A stretch of DNA of 5,801 bases from TMED14 sp041158165. Lineage in GTDB: Bacteria > Bacteroidota > Bacteroidia > Flavobacteriales > Schleiferiaceae. Both the position numbers and the translations under genes were made by a program. Positions 1 through 5,801 of this stretch are shown here, one piece after another. Numbering within the stretch: position 1 is the first letter of the stretch; each line of letters starts with the position of its first letter. A model generated the notes under the pieces. That model saw only the letters and a list, made by a program, of their open reading frames with translations. It had not been told where the DNA came from and did no database searches. The stretch spans positions 1 to 5,801 of the forward strand of contig JBEBBW010000060.1 of NCBI GenBank assembly GCA_041158165.1, read 5' to 3'.

Positions 1-528
1 AATGGACCGTGGGCCTTTTCTGGGGCAGCGTCTCCCCTGGCCTACCACCTCGGCGCGTTGGACTGGACGCCCAACGTTCGGGGAATGCAGTGGTTTCTCG
101 ACGAGGTTGTTCCCCACCTGCGGCACACCCAGGTAGATGTCTTCAGTTGGCAATGGCCCTTTGCCCCCGCCCAACTCCCGGTGCGCTACCGGTCCGGGGC
201 CTGTACGGAATTCGAAAACTACGGGCTGTTCCTCGCGCCCATTCGCAGCGGTAGCGGGATGCGAATCAAGCTGCTGGAGGCAATGATCCGCGGGAAGGCC
301 ATCGTAACCACCAGCTTGGGAGCTGAAGGACTTAAGGCCGAACACGGCACCCATTTATTCCTCGCGGATTCCGCAGCTGATTTTGCGGCCGCGCTAGACC
401 TTTTGGCCACCGATGAGGCACGAAGAACGGCCATGGGGCGCGCCGCTGCCGACCACGCCCGCGCCCACTTCGCGGACGACGTCGTGGCGCAGCGAGTTGC
501 CCAAGATCTTGCGACCTTTACGCCGTGA
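1..528 (+). CDS. Glycosyltransferase family 4 (group 1), C-terminal part; 5' end outside window
   Basis: Reading frame 1 is open from the first base to TGA at 526-528, so this is the last 175 codons of a longer gene; the TTG at 58 lies inside the conserved domain and is not the start. The visible part is the donor-binding Rossmann half of a GT-B, retaining GT4 enzyme, which transfers a sugar from a nucleotide sugar, probably at the cytoplasmic face of the membrane. Diagnostic segments are LDWTPNVRGMQWFLDEVVP (58-114), the loop APIRSGSGMRIKLLEAM (235-285; the likely donor-contacting Glu codon is 277-279) and GKAIVTTSLGAEGL (295-330). An Ala-rich C-terminal helix region follows. The loop near 145-160, usually Gly-Arg/Lys rich, reads FSWQWP here. 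The gene overlaps the next glycosyltransferase, suggesting a joint role in glycan assembly. Family assignment is firm; donor and acceptor cannot be told. Confidence 0.9.
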   Translation, partial: NGPWAFSGAASPLAYHLGALDWTPNVRGMQWFLDEVVPHLRHTQVDVFSWQWPFAPAQLPVRYRSGACTEFENYGLFLAPIRSGSGMRIKLLEAMIRGKAIVTTSLGAEGLKAEHGTHLFLADSAADFAAALDLLATDEARRTAMGRAAADHARAHFADDVVAQRVAQDLATFTP

Positions 529-530
529 TG
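526..530 (+). other. TGATG stop/start overlap between the GT4 and GT2 genes
   Basis: The TGA of the first gene (526-528) shares its A with an ATG at 528-530, and an in-frame GTG sits directly before it at 525-527. The 20 bases upstream contain no purine-rich Shine-Dalgarno-like motif. This arrangement is typical of translational coupling, in which ribosomes finishing the upstream gene restart on the downstream one. ATG at 528 is the preferred start; GTG at 525 would add one residue. Confidence 0.6.
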
Positions 531-1703
531 GAAGGACTTGCTTGGCTGCTCTGGGGACTCGCACTGGTTCCGTACACCGTCTACCCGGCCGCAGTTCGGT
601 TGATGGGGCGGCGCAAGGGAACGTTTGTGCCGAGTGAAGCGTTGGCATCCGCACCAAAAATTAGCGTAGTGTTCGCCGCCTACAATGAAGAGGCGGTCTT
701 GGAATCCAAACTGAACAGCCTTCTTGCTCAAGACTACCCTGGCCCGTTTGACGTGTGGGTGGGCTCTGACTTGAGCAGCGACCAAACGGATGCAATCCTT
801 GCTGCCTATGCTGCGCGCGATACCCGAGTGCACTGGATTCGCATGGAGCAGCGCAGCGGCAAAGCCCAAATAATCAACCGCTTGGTTGCTGAAAGCAGCG
901 GAGATTGGGTGGTGGGCACCGACGCCAACATCCTCTTTGCACCGGACTGCCTGAGTCAGCTGATGCGCGAAGCCGAAGCCAATCCAAGGGCGAGTGTGGT
1001 CGGAGGCTCCCTTTTTTACCGCAGCAGTACGGGCAGCAGTGCCGCCAGCATCGCCGACGAAGAGCGCTGGTACATGAATTGGGAGAACTTCGCCAAGCGG
1101 GTGGAGTACGAGCGGACCGGCTGCGCCATGGGCGTCGAAGGCGGCCTTTATGCCATACGCCGCGATGCCTTCCGGCCCATTCCGTTTGGCACATTCATGG
1201 AAGACTTTTTCTTGAGCTTTTCGGCCATGCTCCGTGGGGAACACGTCGCGTGGTCGCTGCGCGCACGGGCTAGCGAAGACGTGAGCCACGACCGCGAGCG
1301 CGAATTCCGCCGAAAAGTGCGCATTGCCCACGGAAACTGGCAAAACATCGGGCGTTTTTCAGGGCAATTGGTCGCACTGCGCCCGAGTGTGCTCGCGGTG
1401 TTTGTCGGTCACAAACTGCTGCGTTGGCTGACCCCCTTGCTGGTATTGGGCGGAATCCTTGTTGGCCTTGGACCTGGCCCGCAGTGGTCTGCAGCAGGAA
1501 CCACCGCGTGGAACCTTTTCACGTTCCTCACCGTGTACACGCTGTTCCTGCGGACGGGCTTTGCCGCTCCGCTTGACCGCGTTCCAGGATTGCGGACGCT
1601 GCACCACCTGCTTTTAATGAATTTGGCCCTTGGCCTTGGCTTCGTGCGCTACCTTCGCGGCGGAACCAACGGCATCTGGGAACCCACCCCACGAACCCCA
1701 TGA
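528..1703 (+). CDS. Membrane-anchored glycosyltransferase family 2 (CESA-like)
   Basis: This is a complete 391-residue GT-A fold enzyme. An N-terminal hydrophobic segment (residues about 4-26) is followed by a cytoplasmic GT2 domain and three C-terminal hydrophobic segments (about 290-320, 330-350 and 363-378), so it is an inner-membrane protein. Motifs seen are AAYNEE (50-55) with the nucleotide-binding region, Asp81 in GSDLSSDQT, the SGKAQIIN stretch (110-117), a DxD-like metal site TDAN (131-134), and MED (224-226), which would supply the catalytic base of an inverting enzyme. The segment RRKVRIAHGNWQ (261-272) stands where processive synthases have QxxRW, as in other CESA-like family members. 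It probably adds a sugar to a lipid-linked or membrane-proximal glycan. It overlaps the upstream GT4 gene by one base and ribB by four. Family assignment is strong; the substrate is unknown. Confidence 0.92.
   Translation: MEGLAWLLWGLALVPYTVYPAAVRLMGRRKGTFVPSEALASAPKISVVFAAYNEEAVLESKLNSLLAQDYPGPFDVWVGSDLSSDQTDAILAAYAARDTRVHWIRMEQRSGKAQIINRLVAESSGDWVVGTDANILFAPDCLSQLMREAEANPRASVVGGSLFYRSSTGSSAASIADEERWYMNWENFAKRVEYERTGCAMGVEGGLYAIRRDAFRPIPFGTFMEDFFLSFSAMLRGEHVAWSLRARASEDVSHDREREFRRKVRIAHGNWQNIGRFSGQLVALRPSVLAVFVGHKLLRWLTPLLVLGGILVGLGPGPQWSAAGTTAWNLFTFLTVYTLFLRTGFAAPLDRVPGLRTLHHLLLMNLALGLGFVRYLRGGTNGIWEPTPRTP
1700..1703 (+). other. ATGA overlap coupling the GT2 gene to ribB
   Basis: The ATG of ribB (1700-1702) overlaps the TGA of the GT2 gene (1701-1703). 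No Shine-Dalgarno-like sequence precedes it (the upstream bases are C-rich), so ribB translation probably depends on termination-reinitiation from the glycosyltransferase gene. Confidence 0.65.
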
Positions 1704-2818
1704 ATACGACCCTATTCGCGACCATTGACGAAGCGCTCGACGACCTTCGAGCCGGCAAAATGATCATTGTCGTGGACGACGAAGACCGCGAAAACGAGGG
1801 AGATTTGGTTGCGCTCGCCGAAGGCATTACTCCGGAGGCGATCAACTTCATGGCCACGCACGCGCGCGGTTTGATTTGTGTGCCGCTCATTGACCAGCGC
1901 TGCGACGAACTCGACCTGCACGCCATGGTTCACCGCAACACCGACCCCCACGGCACGGCCTTTACCGTGAGCGTGGACCTCGAGGGCGAAGGCGTAACCA
2001 CGGGCATTTCGGCCCACGACCGGGCAAAGACCATTAATGCGCTTGCGCGGCCTGACACGAAGGCCGAGCAGTTTCGCCGTCCTGGCCATATTTTCCCGTT
2101 GCGCGCACGCCCCGGAGGTGTGCTACGCCGTGCTGGCCATACCGAAGCTGCTATTGACCTCGCGCGCCTTGCCGGAAGCCGTCCTGCCGGGGTCATTGTG
2201 GAAATCATGAACGAAGACGGAAGCATGGCGCGCCTACCTGACCTAGAGGTGATGGCCGCGAAGCACGGACTCCGAATCATCAGCATCGAGCAGCTCATTC
2301 GCTACCGAATGGAGCGCGACCGGCTCGTGCACGAGGTGCGCGCCTACCGCCTTGACAGCCCCTACGGCCCTTGGCACGTTCGCGTGTACGGACAAAGTAC
2401 TTCGGATCAGCGCCACGCAAGCTTCAGCTTCGGCACGTGGCACGAAGACGACGAAGTCCTGGTGCGCATGCAAAGCGGACCGTTCACGACCAGCCCTTGG
2501 GCAAATTTTATGGATCAAGGTTCGGGCGACGCCCAGCACTTCGCCGCGGCCATGAGCAAGATTGCAGCACAAGGTGCCGGTTGCATCGTCTGCCTCAACC
2601 AGCGCGGACCCGCGGCCGACTGGACGGAATGGGACCCGAGCGTACCCCCGGCACCGTCGCGGGCCATGAGCCACGATCCGCTGGATTACGGCGTGGGCGC
2701 CCAAATTCTGCACGGACTTGGCCTTCGCAACGTAGCGCTGCTCACCCAAAACCCGATGCGCCGGGTGGGCATTGAGGGCTACGGACTGCACATCGTGCGG
2801 AACGTCACGCTTTACTGA
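1700..2818 (+). CDS. ribB: 3,4-dihydroxy-2-butanone 4-phosphate synthase with degenerate GTP cyclohydrolase II-like C-terminal domain
   Basis: This 372-residue protein has RibBA architecture. The N-terminal domain (about 1-203) makes L-3,4-dihydroxy-2-butanone 4-phosphate and formate from D-ribulose 5-phosphate, the four-carbon branch of riboflavin synthesis, in the cytoplasm. Its active-site signatures are intact: DDEDRENEGD (26-35, metal and substrate acids), GLICVPL (57-63), TTGISAHDR (100-108), RPGHIFPL (127-134), RAGHTEAAIDL (144-154), and His147 and Glu168 at the same spacing as the E. coli metal ligands. The C-terminal domain (about 205-372) still resembles GTP cyclohydrolase II at its end (GVGAQILHGLGL, LLTQNP, GYGLHIV). 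It lacks the SECxTGD and CDCG zinc-site cysteines and the RQEGRG loop, so it should not open GTP. A separate ribA would be needed elsewhere. It ends 7 bases from the converging tamB gene. Symbol ribBA is also used for such fusions. Confidence 0.95.
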   Translation: MNTTLFATIDEALDDLRAGKMIIVVDDEDRENEGDLVALAEGITPEAINFMATHARGLICVPLIDQRCDELDLHAMVHRNTDPHGTAFTVSVDLEGEGVTTGISAHDRAKTINALARPDTKAEQFRRPGHIFPLRARPGGVLRRAGHTEAAIDLARLAGSRPAGVIVEIMNEDGSMARLPDLEVMAAKHGLRIISIEQLIRYRMERDRLVHEVRAYRLDSPYGPWHVRVYGQSTSDQRHASFSFGTWHEDDEVLVRMQSGPFTTSPWANFMDQGSGDAQHFAAAMSKIAAQGAGCIVCLNQRGPAADWTEWDPSVPPAPSRAMSHDPLDYGVGAQILHGLGLRNVALLTQNPMRRVGIEGYGLHIVRNVTLY

Positions 2819-2827
2819 TTTTTTTTT
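2819..2827. terminator. T9 tract at the convergent ribB/tamB junction; possible weak terminator
   Basis: Nine consecutive T residues span the 7-base gap and the first two bases of the tamB stop (TAA on the - strand, 2828-2826). On the + strand, a short stem (2786-2791 with 2795-2800, CTGCAC-ATC-GTGCGG, one G-T pair) lies within the ribB end, but 18 bases separate it from the T run, so it is not a canonical intrinsic terminator. On the - strand the run reads as A's, which gives no terminator. Function is uncertain; with only 7 bases between stop codons, the two transcripts probably overlap at their 3' ends. Confidence 0.25.
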
Positions 2828-5801
2828 AACGCTTTCCGCCTCCCAGAAGCTGGCTCCAGGACGCTCCGCTTTGCTCGAAGCGAACCCCTACCCCTTGACG
2901 CTGGCTTCCGACCACGCCCGTTTGAACCATTCGGTCGTTTCGGCGCTGGTAGGCTTTGGCGCTCCAGCGTCCGTCTTCAGAAAGTTGGTAGCGAACTTCC
3001 ACGTCGCCCAGGCCGATGCTCGGTTGGGATTGGCCGATTGGAATGCCCCATTCCGTTTGAATGCTCAGTCGGTCGTCGAGAAAACTGCGGCCAATACTCG
3101 CTTCCATTTCGCGCTGTGCCGCCGCTGAATTCGCTGAATAGGCCAGGTTTACGTCCCAGTCGGCGCCCAGACCTTGGGTCACAAAATTGGTAAACTGCGA
3201 GGCGAGCACTTGGGTTGTGTTGCTCTCCACGGCTTGCATGCCTTGGGCGGCGAGCGGCGACGATCCAAGCCAAAACGAACTTATCGTCAGCAGGCTAAGT
3301 ACTTGGGTGGTTCGTTCGTCGGCATAACTCATTCGGCTCGCAAGGGCTGCTTTGGCGAGTTCGCCCGCGTTGGGCATACTCACGTCAAATGCCAGCTGAG
3401 GCTGAAAAAGCGGTCCGGTGGCTTTAAGGCCCACGTCGATGTTTTGGCGGCCGGCTTCAGGTAGCCCTAAGTAGTCCTTGACGTCTGCACGCGTTCGGTA
3501 GCGCGCAGTCAGGTTCATTTGGGCCCCGTAGGGATCTCCGGTCCAGCGAATGCTGCCGCCCGGCACCAAACTAAAGGGTTTGTTGATCAAGTTGCCAAGG
3601 GTAAAGAGGTAGGTTCCGCGATCGAGGGTAAGGCTACCTCGAAGGGCCATGTCGCCCACCCAGGGAACGTCGAGCTGAATGGGGCCGCTGCCGCGGGCTT
3701 CAATCACGTCACCCAAGGTTTCGTCAAGGATCAAGCGGGCGAGTACGTCTTCTGTCACGTCAAGGTCCAGGTGCACGTCAAATTTGAACTCATCGTTGGT
3801 GCGCTTGCGCTGAATGGGGGCCTCGTTGCGCTTTCGGAAGTTCAAGAACTCCACCTCGTCAAGCGAAACGGGTGCGTCGAGGGGCAACGCAAAAACGGAC
3901 GAATCCGCCGATTTGGCCCGCACATCAAGGCGAAGTCCACGAGCGCTTCCGTGCAGCCGGCCAGAGCCTGACGCCACCATGTAGCCATAAAAGTCTGCCT
4001 TGCGGCTAGGCGGCAAGTCAAGTACGACCATGCGCTCCGTTTTAAACCGGAGGTCCACTAATTCGCTGCCGGTAAACGCAATGCTTGCGGTGATTTCAGC
4101 CGAACCCACCCCTCGGTGGTCGGCAAACCGCGCCGGGCCAAGCTTGAGTGATTTTTCGGTAAGGGTCCACGGCGCCGTGCCGGTGAGTCCAAGTCCAACC
4201 GTCGGAATGCGAAGGTGGGCCCCCGACCAAAATCCGCTGCCCGACCAACTCAAGTCAGAAAAATCGGCTTTGGACGCGAGTTGAACCCGTCCCTGAAGGC
4301 GCCCGTTGAGGTCGTCAATCGAGCCTTCGATAAAGGGCCGCGCCCAGCGCAGCGGAATATTGAGTTGCTGGGTCTTGGCTGAAAATCCCGCTGAACTAAG
4401 GCTGCCCTTGAGGTGGACAATGGCCGTGTCGCGAAGGTCCCAGTTGAGCGCGAGGTCGGCTGCATCTCGTTCGGGCACGTAGTCTAAATCGAGGTTTAGC
4501 TCGCCAAGCGACTGGTTTTTTAGGCGCAACGAGTCGGTGCGGAGTCCGCCTGAAACCGCCCATCCCGAAAGCTGGCCTACCACGATGGCGTCGAGGGCCA
4601 CGCTGCCGCCCAATTCCAGGTCGGCAAGTCCCGCCACGCGGGACCAGAACGGAATGTCGACGTTCCGGGCCTGCACCCTAAGGACTTCGCCTTCGTTGGG
4701 ACTCAAGGCACCTCCGACCGCGAGCTGGCCCTGAGGGCTGGTCCAGTACAAGGGGTCGCTTAACGCAAAACGCTGCTTATAAAAGTCGTAGCTAAAATGG
4801 CGAGCGCCACGGAAGCTTCCATGGAGCCGCACGCTGTCGCCTGATTCGGGTCGATCCCAGGCTTCGGCATAGCCGTTGAGGATGCCTCCGTCCCAAACGC
4901 TGCCGTGGGGCCAAATCTGAGCCTCGAGCTGAACTTCGCCACCGCGGGGATGGTTGGCATAGGCTCGAACGCTAAGGATTAGGCTATCTCCGGGCCGCGC
5001 TTGGAGGCTGAGTTGGGCCTGTTCTGAGCCTTCCCAGCTCAGGTCGTGGCGCACTGCGTTTCGCGTGGAGCGGTACATCCAGCTCGCGCGCTGGCTGTCG
5101 GTGGTCCACCAGCCAGTGCCCACGGTGCCCGACGGCTCGTGGGCGAGGTGAAGGTTGAGTTCGGGGCCGCGAAGGTCGAGCGAGGCGAAGCCGAGCGAAT
5201 CCAGCACCTCCAATCGGCCAGCAACCACCTGCTCGGCCACCCGTGCAAGGGCAAGGTCGGGAAGGTTCCATGCATTCGGAAGCCGCTTCCACCGAGACTG
5301 CAGTTGGTACGCTCCCCAGTGCGCCGCCATAGTCCATGCTTCGCCCTGAACCTTAGCCGAAAATGCGCCCACTTCGGACACGCTATCAAAGGCCACGACC
5401 TGCACATCAAACGGTGAAGCGATCGACCAGTCCGCTGCAAAGCTGTGAACAGCCGGCAAGCCAAAACCCGCGCGCAGCGGTGCGCGAGGAAGCCACTGCG
5501 CCTGAACGGATTCAAGGGAATAATCGCCACCAGCAGTGAGTTTGCCGTATTCCGCCTCGACAATGCGGGCCGTCCAACGGGACGTCGACCCCTCGAGGTT
5601 GAGCTCGGTGAAATGCTGACGCTGTGCGCCAAATCCGGCGATAAGGTCCACGCCGCGAAGACTCCACGAACCTTCGCGGTAGCGCCCATTCACTACGCCG
5701 TGTGCCAACCACGTCTCCCGGTCGGGCAATTGACTGGAGTCTGCAGCCAGCCGCAGCCGCACTGCATCTCCTTGGCTGCGAATCGCCGCACGGAGTCCCG
5801 A
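2826..5801 (-). CDS. tamB: Translocation and assembly module TamB-like protein (DUF490), C-terminal part; N-terminus outside window
   Basis: The frame is open from the right edge (5801) to TAA at 2828-2826, giving at least 991 residues; the GTG at 5762 is internal, because codons upstream of it to the edge continue without a stop. TamB is an inner-membrane-anchored, periplasm-spanning protein that works with a BamA-family partner or in lipid transport to build the outer membrane. Most of the visible part is a long series of amphipathic beta-strands without cysteine clusters or catalytic motifs, as expected for the beta-taco groove. The conserved C-terminal TamB domain lies at about 2830-3900 and shows GDVIEARGSGPIQLDV, LRGSLTLDRGTYLFTLGN, GGSIRWTGDPYGAQMNLTA, the QVLSLLTISSFWLG helix, SNTTQVLASQFTNFV, and the ending FLDDRLSIQTEW, GDVEVRYQLSEDGRW and AYQRRND. 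This pattern matches Bacteroidota TamB. The signal anchor and any partner gene lie beyond the window. Full length is unknown. Confidence 0.92.
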   Translation of the reverse strand, partial: SGLRAAIRSQGDAVRLRLAADSSQLPDRETWLAHGVVNGRYREGSWSLRGVDLIAGFGAQRQHFTELNLEGSTSRWTARIVEAEYGKLTAGGDYSLESVQAQWLPRAPLRAGFGLPAVHSFAADWSIASPFDVQVVAFDSVSEVGAFSAKVQGEAWTMAAHWGAYQLQSRWKRLPNAWNLPDLALARVAEQVVAGRLEVLDSLGFASLDLRGPELNLHLAHEPSGTVGTGWWTTDSQRASWMYRSTRNAVRHDLSWEGSEQAQLSLQARPGDSLILSVRAYANHPRGGEVQLEAQIWPHGSVWDGGILNGYAEAWDRPESGDSVRLHGSFRGARHFSYDFYKQRFALSDPLYWTSPQGQLAVGGALSPNEGEVLRVQARNVDIPFWSRVAGLADLELGGSVALDAIVVGQLSGWAVSGGLRTDSLRLKNQSLGELNLDLDYVPERDAADLALNWDLRDTAIVHLKGSLSSAGFSAKTQQLNIPLRWARPFIEGSIDDLNGRLQGRVQLASKADFSDLSWSGSGFWSGAHLRIPTVGLGLTGTAPWTLTEKSLKLGPARFADHRGVGSAEITASIAFTGSELVDLRFKTERMVVLDLPPSRKADFYGYMVASGSGRLHGSARGLRLDVRAKSADSSVFALPLDAPVSLDEVEFLNFRKRNEAPIQRKRTNDEFKFDVHLDLDVTEDVLARLILDETLGDVIEARGSGPIQLDVPWVGDMALRGSLTLDRGTYLFTLGNLINKPFSLVPGGSIRWTGDPYGAQMNLTARYRTRADVKDYLGLPEAGRQNIDVGLKATGPLFQPQLAFDVSMPNAGELAKAALASRMSYADERTTQVLSLLTISSFWLGSSPLAAQGMQAVESNTTQVLASQFTNFVTQGLGADWDVNLAYSANSAAAQREMEASIGRSFLDDRLSIQTEWGIPIGQSQPSIGLGDVEVRYQLSEDGRWSAKAYQRRNDRMVQTGVVGSQRQGVGVRFEQSGASWSQLLGGGKR

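Noticed and set aside
140..215. Possible frameshift in the GT4 gene, because the second frame gives a VGNGP-like motif at about 146-160
   Set aside because: Two compensating indels would be needed, and frame 1 resumes a plausible family pattern (VRYRSG...NYGLFLAP) without a stop; I treat it as sequence variation.
9..254. Small + strand frame beginning at 9
   Set aside because: It overlaps the GT4 coding frame, and its translation is Pro/Arg/Gly-rich without any motif; frame 1 carries the conserved GT4 blocks.
219..1343. Long open frame on the - strand (374 codons) opposite the GT4 end and GT2 gene
   Set aside because: It lies antisense to two genes with clear family motifs, its translation is of low complexity and resembles no family, and long antisense frames are expected in GC-rich coding DNA.
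1620..1645. Short TTGGCC-like tandem pattern (ttggcccttggccttggc)
   Set aside because: It encodes the Leu/Ala/Gly-rich membrane segment of the GT2 protein and is only three imperfect units; no sign of a functional repeat.
2243..2791. Open - strand frame of 182 codons opposite the ribB C-terminal domain
   Set aside because: It is a shadow of ribB, whose + strand frame is supported by conserved motifs to the last residues; the antisense translation shows no recognisable domain.
3519..3971. Open + strand frame of 150 codons inside the tamB region
   Set aside because: The - strand frame here encodes the most diagnostic TamB C-terminal motifs, so the + strand frame is a shadow.

Overview
The window is a gene-dense, GC-rich (about 60% by eye) piece of a bacterial chromosome, most likely from a member of the Bacteroidota. 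Three things point there. The dihydroxybutanone-phosphate synthase carries a fused C-terminal GTP cyclohydrolase II-like domain that has lost its metal-site cysteines, as I recall from that phylum. The TamB C-terminus is of the Bacteroidota type. None of the starts has a recognisable Shine-Dalgarno sequence, which is also usual in that phylum. The high GC content is less typical of the phylum, so the assignment is an inference.

Layout: on the + strand there is a tight run of three genes. They are the 3' end of a GT4 glycosyltransferase (cut by the left edge, ends at 528), a membrane-anchored GT2 glycosyltransferase (528-1703), and ribB with its cyclohydrolase-like tail (1700-2818). The first two genes overlap through TGATG and the next two through ATGA, so they are probably co-transcribed and translationally coupled. 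On the - strand, converging on ribB with a gap of only 7 bases, lies the 3' part of a very large tamB-like gene (2826 to beyond the right edge).

Together the two glycosyltransferases suggest surface polysaccharide or glycolipid synthesis. TamB serves outer-membrane biogenesis. RibB supplies the four-carbon precursor of riboflavin. No non-coding stretch exceeds a few bases, and I see no RNA genes, mobile elements, CRISPR arrays or repeats of note. I found no convincing evidence of an undescribed system. The points most worth a second look are the degenerate cyclohydrolase domain of RibB, the coupling of ribB to glycosyltransferase genes, and an unusual substitution in the nucleotide-binding loop of the GT4 protein.
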